This document shows positions 9,799 through 18,042 of a DNA stretch of 64,000 nt, piece by piece (the first letter of the stretch is position 1; each line of letters starts with the position of its first letter). Below the pieces are notes generated by a model. That model was not told the origin of the DNA and ran no database searches. It saw only the letters and a program-made list of their open reading frames with translations. Made by a program: the position numbers and the translations under genes. Source of the DNA: Hofstenia miamia (taxonomy: Eukaryota > Xenacoelomorpha > Acoela); contig SCFE01000003.1 in assembly GCA_004352715.1 (NCBI GenBank), positions 4,955,109-5,019,108 of the forward strand, in the 5' to 3' direction.

Positions 9799-11616
9799 AT
9801 GAGGACATATATAAGCTACAACTTTTTGCTCTGGGCAATTCTGACATTCACCATATCTATTTCAATTCTAGACCGAATGCTCATTCCTATAACAAAAGGA
9901 GACATTGTTTTGGGAAGAGACAGTAGGAATGGTATCAGAACAGAAGATATGACCGTTTTCCTAATAGAACTTTTTTGGATGATCTCTGCTAGGCTTTTGC
10001 TAGCATGTTTAAATGTAACATTTTACACAATGATGTATGCATTTCCTAATATGTTAACAGAAATGGCACCTAAGTGGATTGATATGAATACCCGCTACAC
10101 TCATTTTGCTATGCACAAATTTGTTGGAATATGGTTCACAGGAGTGCCTGCTGTCATACACGTAGTACTTCTTTTTGTACCTCTCATAACAAGTGGATAT
10201 TCTGCAACGTTAGTTTATAGAGGATGGAACTTTAATGAATGGTATGATCCTTGTATTCGTGGATTCGAATATTACCTAGGAAAAGCTCAAGGAATCTTAT
10301 ATACATATGATGAGATTTACAGATTAGTGCTTACCGTCTTTGCATTTTGCGTTGCGCTTCCTATTTCAAGATCTGATTGGATGCTTAAGAAAAGTTTTTC
10401 ATGGGCGATGTTTCTTCATATGCTTTTCGGTGGTTTATACGCATATGATCTAATAAGAAAAAAATCTCATCCTTTATCTTGGTATTTTAATATTCCAGTT
10501 GTGGCGTCATATATAATTGACAGAATTATTTCAACGTTTTGGTATAGAACCCATAAATTTGAACTCTATTCAATCAAACTTCTTGGAAAAAATCATGTTG
10601 TAGTGTATGGCAAAATCCCATCACTTGGAGTTCAAAACTTTGCAACTGCTGACAACTACTTTATCTTACATGATCTCTTCAACCCTTTTTGCATTTCCAA
10701 ATTTCAAAGAGCACATCCATTCACTGCGTTTCAAAATCATGATTCGAACACTTTTCATCTTTGGAACATTGGCTTTGTAATGGGAATATTTGTTGATGGT
10801 TTTACAATGGACATTGCTTTAGAAAATATAGAGATTGGCTTTAAAAGAAATCAGAATCAAAAATCCGTATTTATTTTGAAAGGAGACTCAACAGAGAAGA
10901 AGCCCCTTAAAAATAACTTTGAAATAAAACCAGGAAAATCGCTTCTTCCGGTTCTGCGAATTTGGGGGCCATATAGATCATCTTTTTATGGTTTGGATTC
11001 CATTCCCGAACGGCCTATTGTATTAGTTGCAGGAGGTGCAGGAATGGCTATCATTTTAAGCGCCTTGCAGATTTTGAAACATAAACATAATGATCGATAT
11101 GAATTTGAAGAGCTCTTTAAATACGTACATATTTATTACACTACAAGAGACATCGAGATGATTGATTTTCTTTTAGATAGCATAGATGATATGCTGGGTA
11201 AGAATCCCTCTGAAATATATGTTTTTAATACAAGTAATACTCTAAGAGTTAAGCCAGATGCTCTAAGAATGGAAAATTTCGAAGGACAAGACAATGAACA
11301 AAATGACAAGAAAAGCAATTCAAATGATAAAAATGCCACAAACAAACAACTCGTTGCGGACAACTTAGAAAAAAATAATAAGCCAAGTGATAACAGTAAG
11401 TGCAACCAAGTAGGCCCAGAACCACTAGCAGAACCTAAAGGTGTTAGCTACAGATCTGCAACGTTGTATGTCTCAAGACCTAATTTTGTTAATCTTTTCG
11501 AGCAATACAAAGGAACAAAGGGATACTGTTATTTCTGCGGGTCTGCCAAGCTTTCAAAAGTCGTTGAAAAAGCTGCTTTATCGGCGCGGTTAGAGTTTAA
11601 GGAGGAGTCTATTTGA
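9799..11616 (+). CDS. NADPH oxidase / ferric reductase-like six-TM flavocytochrome, paralogue 1 (605 aa)
   Basis: Predicted membrane oxidoreductase moving electrons from NAD(P)H through FAD and haem across a membrane. Seen: hydrophobic segments at about 6-25, 52-75, 107-130, 172-190, 200-218 and 228-245. His102, His106 and His121 lie in or near helix III and His207 in helix V. HPFT at 306-309 fits the FAD site. GPY is at 390-392, the loop VAGGAGMAII at 410-419 fits the nucleotide site, YYTTRD is at 446-451, RPNF at 560-563 and CG at 580-581. This order is that of NOX proteins. Unusual points: the expected second helix-V haem ligand is Arg220 (13 residues after His207), the usual TP of the glycine loop is II, CGP is CGS, the end is Ile rather than Phe, and an Asn/Lys-rich insert of about 75 residues spans 477-552. 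There is no intron in the ORF. The start is the first ATG after an in-frame TAG. Catalysis is not proven. Confidence 0.85.
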   Translation: MRTYISYNFLLWAILTFTISISILDRMLIPITKGDIVLGRDSRNGIRTEDMTVFLIELFWMISARLLLACLNVTFYTMMYAFPNMLTEMAPKWIDMNTRYTHFAMHKFVGIWFTGVPAVIHVVLLFVPLITSGYSATLVYRGWNFNEWYDPCIRGFEYYLGKAQGILYTYDEIYRLVLTVFAFCVALPISRSDWMLKKSFSWAMFLHMLFGGLYAYDLIRKKSHPLSWYFNIPVVASYIIDRIISTFWYRTHKFELYSIKLLGKNHVVVYGKIPSLGVQNFATADNYFILHDLFNPFCISKFQRAHPFTAFQNHDSNTFHLWNIGFVMGIFVDGFTMDIALENIEIGFKRNQNQKSVFILKGDSTEKKPLKNNFEIKPGKSLLPVLRIWGPYRSSFYGLDSIPERPIVLVAGGAGMAIILSALQILKHKHNDRYEFEELFKYVHIYYTTRDIEMIDFLLDSIDDMLGKNPSEIYVFNTSNTLRVKPDALRMENFEGQDNEQNDKKSNSNDKNATNKQLVADNLEKNNKPSDNSKCNQVGPEPLAEPKGVSYRSATLYVSRPNFVNLFEQYKGTKGYCYFCGSAKLSKVVEKAALSARLEFKEESI

Positions 11617-12340
11617 TTTGTATATATTTTTCTCATTTTAAACCCTGATATCTATTCTTAATATAAAATTAAATCCAATTTAAAACTTCTTTATTTTACT
11701 TGTTAGAAATGTTTCATTCCTTTCCGACTGCATGTAAAAGAAATTCATCTTATACCAATAAAACATAAAAAAATCATGAAATTTGTTAAATTTTTTATTT
11801 TTTATCAAAGTGAAGAATAAAAAATATTCATTGCTATGTTTTTGCAAGCGCCTGAACCAAAATATGAGTAAATTATTGTGGCAGAATAACATAGGCCCAT
11901 GTGATTAAGTAATTTGTAGATGAATTATGTAATTGAGGGAAATAATTTATTTCATAATGATAATTATTTTACGAAAGATGGCGTCTAAGCTTAGTTTGAA
12001 AATGTATCGATTAATGTTGGAGAAATCAACATTCAACATATATTTATCATAAATCAAAATTTTTATTCGAATTCTGATTTACTGTGCATAACTAAAAATG
12101 TAAATCTAAACTTTGGAGTTGCTCTTAATAAAAATTCCCAAAATATATAACAAGCTGCATATAAATCCCAAGTATATTCAATAGAATTTGAATTGGAACT
12201 AATAGACGTTGAATAAATATGCGGAAGCTTCGGATTTCCACTAGATATAAAAGCTCATAAAAATCCTAAAACAAGTAACTTTAACATTCTTGGAAATCCA
12301 GTTATTAATCTTGGAGAATTTTTTTAAAATTTTTATGGTT
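11617..12340. other. spacer between the two oxidase-like genes
   Basis: AT-rich and noncoding. A 70-codon minus-strand frame at 11680-11892 has no recognisable content. No clear polyadenylation signal or terminator could be singled out. Confidence 0.5.
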
Positions 12341-12830
12341 TCAAAAATTTTAACATTAAGTTCCATAGAATGCAAATTTACTGCTATTCAAAATTAGCAA
12401 TTTTGCTTGTCCCTCAAACTCGTGAGAATTATCAGTATTACTTAATAGTGAATCCCTACAAAGAACAAGAGACACAGTGATTGTAAATTTAGCATTGGTA
12501 GATAATCCCGTTTTCTGTGGATGCAAAACCCCACAACCTCGAATTCGTGTATTTCTTATAATTTTACATATATTGTCTTCCTTTCTGCAAAGTTTAATAC
12601 AAAAGCGAATAACGCTGTCTTTCAAATCAATATATATTAATGTTTAATGATCATAAGCCAAATCCTGTCAACATTAATATATTGTAGCGTTTTAATTGCT
12701 ACCCCAGGTATTCTAAATTGACGATTTCTTCATATTTGCCAAAATTAGTTTGAATTGACAAATTCCGAAAATCGGTTTGTATTTCAATACTTCTTGAACT
12801 AACCCTATATAGTGATATGCACATCACTTG
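12340..12830. repeat. duplicated 5' flank of oxidase-like gene 2
   Basis: The stretch 12550-12830 aligns by eye with 8130-8410 upstream of gene 1. Shared landmarks are GTGTATTTCTT, GTTTAAT, the ACCCCARGTA segment and ACGATTTCTTCATATTTG. The flanks are far more diverged than the coding regions. The 89-codon minus-strand frame at 12356-12625 is not conserved in the other copy and is not a gene. Confidence 0.65.
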
Positions 12831-12954
12831 CATTTAACAATGATGTATTCTTATGTTTGTGAATACTAACCAACTTTAAATGGTGAGAAATGCAAAATTT
12901 GTCCGTTTTTTAAATGTGCAAATGTTCTGCTTCATTATTCGATATGCCTATAAG

Positions 12955-13296
12955 CAGTGTTGGAACCAGCATGCCTTGATTTATCGATACGAACACGGCA
13001 CGAAAAGACACATTTCTGCATGAGCAGGGCACGGCACGAAATGTCAAAAAACTTCAAGGACGATCTCGTCACGACAATCTATAATTATTTCGTTGAATGT
13101 AAGAAGCATCGTAGATTAAACCTGTATGAATGACATGTTTTTGGAAGTAAATTGTTTCAGTAGTATAGCAAATTGTTCAAAAAATAATATACAAATTAAT
13201 AGATTTAGAAAATCAATATTACAAATATATTTTATATTTCTTTTAATGTGGGCACGAGCACTGCACGGGCACGGCACGGTCCCATTTCCAACACTG
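12955..13296. mobile_element. 342-bp hAT MITE with terminal inverted repeats and target duplication
   Basis: The left end is CAGTGTTGGAACC and the right end is TTCCAACACTG, an 11-bp perfect inverted pair typical of hAT elements. The 8 bp on either side are CCTATAAG and CATTTAAG, alike at 6 of 8 positions, consistent with an aged 8-bp target site duplication. The interior has GGCACGGCACG-type repeats (13018-13030 and 13262-13278) and no transposase. Confidence 0.8.
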
Positions 13297-13755
13297 CATT
13301 TAAGAAATAGATAGCGTTTTGTTCATTATTTAAGGTAGCAGAAAGTAAATTTATCAAAACTTTTTAAGCAAATATAGCATTTGATTAAAAGTTGTTAATA
13401 TATTGATGTACATTAAGATTTTTAAAAAAAATGTAAGCTTCTCAGATTCCAATTCGAGATTTTATGATTTTCCTTATAATATTTAATTTGCAATTTGAAA
13501 ATCACTTTGAAAATAATATATAGATGTATATTTCTTAAATTTCATTAAATAGGTTCATAATCAAATAGAGATTTAATAAATAACTCAATATGATTAAATT
13601 GTAAATTTTATTGGCCATATAACATAAAATCTTTCTAATAATGTATAATTTTGATTAGTGTTAACAATTTATTCACTAAAGAAATAGTTATTTTAACTTA
13701 ACTAATAAAAAGTCTAAATTTGTAATGAAAATTAAAAAAAAACATATTAATAATT

Positions 13756-13762
13756 TTATATA

Positions 13763-13800
<38 letters not shown>
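13756..13800. repeat. (TA)n microsatellite
   Basis: A TA array with one TG interruption near its left end. Confidence 0.9.
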
Positions 13801-13801
<1 letters not shown>

Positions 13802-14638
13802 TTAATGTTGCCTTTGTAATAATACGATTGTCTATATTGCCTCTAAATATACTTCGAAATTTCGCATATATCGTTCAACACAACCAACTAACAAAATAGA
13901 TACAATCATGGTAAGCCCCGTTGCGAGCAAATTCCTCCCCTACCTTTCTTTATAATTCGTTCTTAACTTATCAAATATAATTTTATTTATTACTTTTATT
14001 TTTTGACAATAATAAAAATATTAAGTTTATGCAAAAATTGAAAGAACATAGCCCAAGTTGAAAAACAATACCATACATAAAATAAGCTGATATTTAAAAA
14101 AATTTTATTAGGGGTTATTATCCCCAATAAAAGTTAGGAAAGGTCACCAAGTTTCTCTACAAAAGATCAATAGCTTCTTAAGTATCGCAGTAGGATAATG
14201 CTGTAAAATTGAAATTTTATTTGCTAAAAATATAAAAACATCAGATAGGTCATTTTGCCAAGACTTCAACCAAATATTCCAATCAGGCTAATTTTATTTA
14301 TTAAATATCGTTTTGTGTCTGTGTACTGAGCCTAATCAAAATATATAGGGGATTCAAAAATTTTTTTCTGTTAATAATTTTAAGCGCAATATGAAGAATC
14401 TCTTTTACTACGTATGAGAAAACATTAAATAACAATATTTATTAATGACATAGGCAAAGACTGCATAATAAATCCAGGTAAAATCATTATTACATTAATA
14501 ATGTTTTTATTTCATAACTGCTCAAAATAATTACCTTAACCTAATAATCATGAAAAATTTGGTGATTTATCCTAAAAAATTATTGTATTATAAATTTGAT
14601 GTATTAACATAATACAATTTAATCATAGCTTAATTTAG

Positions 14639-16480
14639 ATGAAGACATACATAACCTACAACTTTTTGCTCTGGGCAATTGTGACATTCACAATTTCTGT
14701 TTCAATTCTAGACCGAATGCTCATCCCCATAACAAAAGGAGACATTGTTCTAGGAAGAACTAGTAGAAATGGAATCAGAACAGAAGACATGACTGTTTTT
14801 CTAATTGAACTGTTTTGGATGATATCTGCTAGACTCTTGCTGGCATGTTTAAATGTAACATTTTACACAATGATGTATGCATTTCCTAATATGTTAACAG
14901 AAATTGCTCCCAAGTGGATTGATATGAATACTCGTGAAACTCATTTTGCTATGCACAAATTTGTTGGAATATGGTTCACAGGAGTGCCTGCTGTCATACA
15001 CGTAGTACTTCTTTTTGTACCTCTCATAACAAGTGGATATTCTGCAACGTTAGTTTATAGAGGTTGGAACTTTCATGAATGGTATGATCCTTGTATTCGT
15101 GGATTCGATTATTACTTGGGAAAAGCTCAAGGAATTTTGTATACATATGATGAAATTTATAGATTAGTGCTTACCGTCTTTGCATTTTGCGTTGCGCTTC
15201 CCGTTTCAAGGGCTGATTGGATGCTTAAAAAAAGTTATTCATGGGCTATGTTTTTGCATATAGTTTTTGGAGGCTTATATGCATATGATCTAATAAGAAA
15301 AAAATCTCATCCTTTATCTTGGTATTTTAATATTCCAGTTGTGGCTGCATATTTAATTGACAGAATTATTTCAACGTTTTGGTATAGAACACATAAGTTT
15401 GAGCTCTACTCCATTAAACTTCTTGGAAAAAACCATGTTGTAGTGTATGGGAAAGTCCCATCACTTGGAGTTCAAAACATAGCAACAGCAGACACCTACT
15501 TTATCTTACATGATCTCTTCAACCCTGTTTCCATTTCCAAATTTCAAAGAGCACATCCATTCACTGCGTTTCAAAATCATAATCCGAACACCTTTCATCT
15601 TTGGAACATTGGCTTTGTAATGGGGGTATTTGTTGATGGTTTTACAATGGACGTTGCTTTAGAAAACATCGACATTGGTTTTAAAAGAGATCAGAATCAA
15701 AAATCAATTTTTATTTTAAAAGGAGACTCAACAGAGAAGAGGCCCCTTAAAAATAACTTTGAAATAAAACCAGGTAAATCTCTTCTTCCGGTTCTACGAA
15801 CTTGGGGCCCATATCGATCAGCTTTTTATGGCTTGGATTCGATACCCGAACGGCCTATTGTATTAGTTGCAGGAGGTGCAGGAATGGCTATCATTTTAAG
15901 TGCCTTGCAGATTTTGAAGCATAAACATAATGATCAATATGAATTTGAGGAGCTCTTTAAATACGTACATATTTATTACACTACAAGAGACATCGAGATG
16001 ATTGATTTTCTTTTAGATAGCATAGATGACATGCTGGGTAAAAATCCAACAGAAATATTCCTATTTAATACAGGGAATGCTCTAACAGACATTCCAATTG
16101 CTAAAACAACAACTAAAAATGCAAAAGTGCAGGACAACAAACAAAGTGAAAAGAAGGATAATTTAAATGTTAAAAAATCATCAACCACTGAAAAAGGCAC
16201 AAAGAAACAAACCGTTGCTGAGAAATCCTCCCAAGAAAATAAAAAACCAATTGGTAACAATAAACGCAACCAAGTAGGTCCAGAACCACCAGTGGAGCCT
16301 AAGGGTGTTAGCTACAGATCTGCAACGTTGTATGACTCAAGACCAAACTTTGATAATCTTTTCGCTCAATATAAAGGAACAAAGGGATACTGTTATTTCT
16401 GTGGATCAGCAAGACTCTCAAAAGCCGTTGGACGTGCTGCTAAATCGGCTCGCCTGGAGTTCAAAGAAGAGTCAATATGA
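14639..16480 (+). CDS. NADPH oxidase / ferric reductase-like six-TM flavocytochrome, paralogue 2 (613 aa)
   Basis: Same architecture as the gene at 9799, and roughly nine of ten residues match by eye outside the linker. His106, His121, His207, Arg220, HPFT (306-309), GPY, the VAGGAGMAII loop, YYTTRD, RPNF and the CGS motif are all kept, so the unusual substitutions predate the duplication. The variable linker (about 475-560) is eight residues longer and differs greatly in sequence while keeping its Lys/Asn/Ser-rich character, which suggests a flexible region under weak constraint. Many differences in the rest are synonymous, so the protein has been under purifying selection. The preceding bases TTAATTTAG are identical to gene 1. 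A mariner begins 28 bp after the stop codon and may alter the 3' UTR. The substrate and the transported product are unknown. Confidence 0.85.
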   Translation: MKTYITYNFLLWAIVTFTISVSILDRMLIPITKGDIVLGRTSRNGIRTEDMTVFLIELFWMISARLLLACLNVTFYTMMYAFPNMLTEIAPKWIDMNTRETHFAMHKFVGIWFTGVPAVIHVVLLFVPLITSGYSATLVYRGWNFHEWYDPCIRGFDYYLGKAQGILYTYDEIYRLVLTVFAFCVALPVSRADWMLKKSYSWAMFLHIVFGGLYAYDLIRKKSHPLSWYFNIPVVAAYLIDRIISTFWYRTHKFELYSIKLLGKNHVVVYGKVPSLGVQNIATADTYFILHDLFNPVSISKFQRAHPFTAFQNHNPNTFHLWNIGFVMGVFVDGFTMDVALENIDIGFKRDQNQKSIFILKGDSTEKRPLKNNFEIKPGKSLLPVLRTWGPYRSAFYGLDSIPERPIVLVAGGAGMAIILSALQILKHKHNDQYEFEELFKYVHIYYTTRDIEMIDFLLDSIDDMLGKNPTEIFLFNTGNALTDIPIAKTTTKNAKVQDNKQSEKKDNLNVKKSSTTEKGTKKQTVAEKSSQENKKPIGNNKRNQVGPEPPVEPKGVSYRSATLYDSRPNFDNLFAQYKGTKGYCYFCGSARLSKAVGRAAKSARLEFKEESI

Positions 16481-16508
16481 TTTGTAAATAATTCCAATTT
16501 CTAATATA

Positions 16509-16860
16509 GGGTTGTCAGATAAGTTTTTTCCCATACAAAATCCTTTATATCTTTTGAAATATAGGACCATTCACACTGAAATTTGAAATAGCAACAGACT
16601 AAACATAGATGCAGATTTTGTTATAGCAGCTTTTTGAATGCTTTTAATTCTAAATATCTATGCAGTTTTGAATTTTTTTTAATGAAATAGCAATTACTCG
16701 CAGATAGAGCATTTGAAATCAAGATGGAGCTTGAACGTAATGACATCCGAAAACTGATTTTCTACTGTTGGAAGCGAGGTTTGAGCTCCAGAGATGCTGC
16801 AAAAGAAATGTGTTCAGCCTTAGGTGACAATATTGTCTCGGAAAGAACATGTCGAACATG
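16509..16860 (+). pseudogene. mariner element, 5' end and transposase N-terminus, cut by a gap
   Basis: After a TA dinucleotide the sequence GGGTTGTCAGATAAGT begins, resembling the usual mariner terminal repeat. At 16724 a frame opens with MELERNDIRKLIFYCWKRGL and continues SSRDAAKEMCSALGD and SERTCRTW, the helix-turn-helix DNA-binding region of mariner (Mos1/SETMAR-type) transposases. The rest, including the catalytic DDD domain, lies in the following 845-N gap, so integrity cannot be judged. Confidence 0.85.
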
Positions 16861-17705
16861 NNNNNNNNNNNNNNNNNNNNNNNNNNNNNNNNNNNNNNNN
16901 NNNNNNNNNNNNNNNNNNNNNNNNNNNNNNNNNNNNNNNNNNNNNNNNNNNNNNNNNNNNNNNNNNNNNNNNNNNNNNNNNNNNNNNNNNNNNNNNNNNN
17001 NNNNNNNNNNNNNNNNNNNNNNNNNNNNNNNNNNNNNNNNNNNNNNNNNNNNNNNNNNNNNNNNNNNNNNNNNNNNNNNNNNNNNNNNNNNNNNNNNNNN
17101 NNNNNNNNNNNNNNNNNNNNNNNNNNNNNNNNNNNNNNNNNNNNNNNNNNNNNNNNNNNNNNNNNNNNNNNNNNNNNNNNNNNNNNNNNNNNNNNNNNNN
17201 NNNNNNNNNNNNNNNNNNNNNNNNNNNNNNNNNNNNNNNNNNNNNNNNNNNNNNNNNNNNNNNNNNNNNNNNNNNNNNNNNNNNNNNNNNNNNNNNNNNN
17301 NNNNNNNNNNNNNNNNNNNNNNNNNNNNNNNNNNNNNNNNNNNNNNNNNNNNNNNNNNNNNNNNNNNNNNNNNNNNNNNNNNNNNNNNNNNNNNNNNNNN
17401 NNNNNNNNNNNNNNNNNNNNNNNNNNNNNNNNNNNNNNNNNNNNNNNNNNNNNNNNNNNNNNNNNNNNNNNNNNNNNNNNNNNNNNNNNNNNNNNNNNNN
17501 NNNNNNNNNNNNNNNNNNNNNNNNNNNNNNNNNNNNNNNNNNNNNNNNNNNNNNNNNNNNNNNNNNNNNNNNNNNNNNNNNNNNNNNNNNNNNNNNNNNN
17601 NNNNNNNNNNNNNNNNNNNNNNNNNNNNNNNNNNNNNNNNNNNNNNNNNNNNNNNNNNNNNNNNNNNNNNNNNNNNNNNNNNNNNNNNNNNNNNNNNNNN
17701 NNNNN
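16861..17705. other. assembly gap of 845 N
   Basis: The size is not a round number, so it may be an estimated length, close to what a mariner transposase C-terminus and 3' end would need. The sequence on the right edge is a dispersed repeat that matches 48241 onward. Confidence 0.95.
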
Positions 17706-18005
17706 TAAATAGACGAAACTTGCGTTTAGCACTTGATAATTCTATCTTGTCTGCTGCTTGTCATTTTCTTCCTCCAGGAATTCTTCTTCGAAGATATCTT
17801 GCTCTTTACAAATCAACTGATTGTTGATTTGTTGACTTTCAATTTACCAACAATGTTGACCTGGCTGAATCCTTCAATTTTGAGAATATCAATGATGCTT
17901 TTGATACTCACTAGGATCACGCTTTCTACCCATTAATAGCTGAGACAGTGATTTGAAAACTATTTATTATGATAGGGAACTATTCTGCTGTTGGATCTAG
18001 TATGC

Positions 18006-18041
<36 letters not shown>
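17706..18041. repeat. dispersed repeat, copy 1 (identical to 48241-48545), ending in (TA)n
   Basis: About 300 bp from TAAATAGACGAAACTTGCG to GTATGCTATG match 48241-48545 at a constant offset of 30535, with no difference seen. Both then run into TA arrays and diverge afterwards. A 67-codon plus-strand frame is therefore present in both copies, but it resembles no known protein. The left side of this copy is lost in the N gap. Confidence 0.85.

Positions 18042-18042
<1 letters not shown>

Larger units (their letters stand above)
12708..14638 (+). other. putative 5'-UTR intron of gene 2, enlarged by insertions
   Basis: Donor-like CCCCAGGTATTC has GT at 12708 and the acceptor-like TTAATTTAG ends directly before the ATG. 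The matching interval at gene 1 is only 316 bp. Most of the size difference can be placed in DNA between 12830 and 14600, which contains a hAT MITE (12955-13296) and a TA array (13756-13800). There is no transcript evidence. Confidence 0.3.

Noticed and set aside
11136-11405. Antisense frame of 89 codons within gene 1 (and 97 codons at 15976-16269 in gene 2)
   Set aside because: Both are shadows of the Lys/Asn-rich linker and adjoining sequence on the plus strand; they are not conserved as proteins in their own frame.
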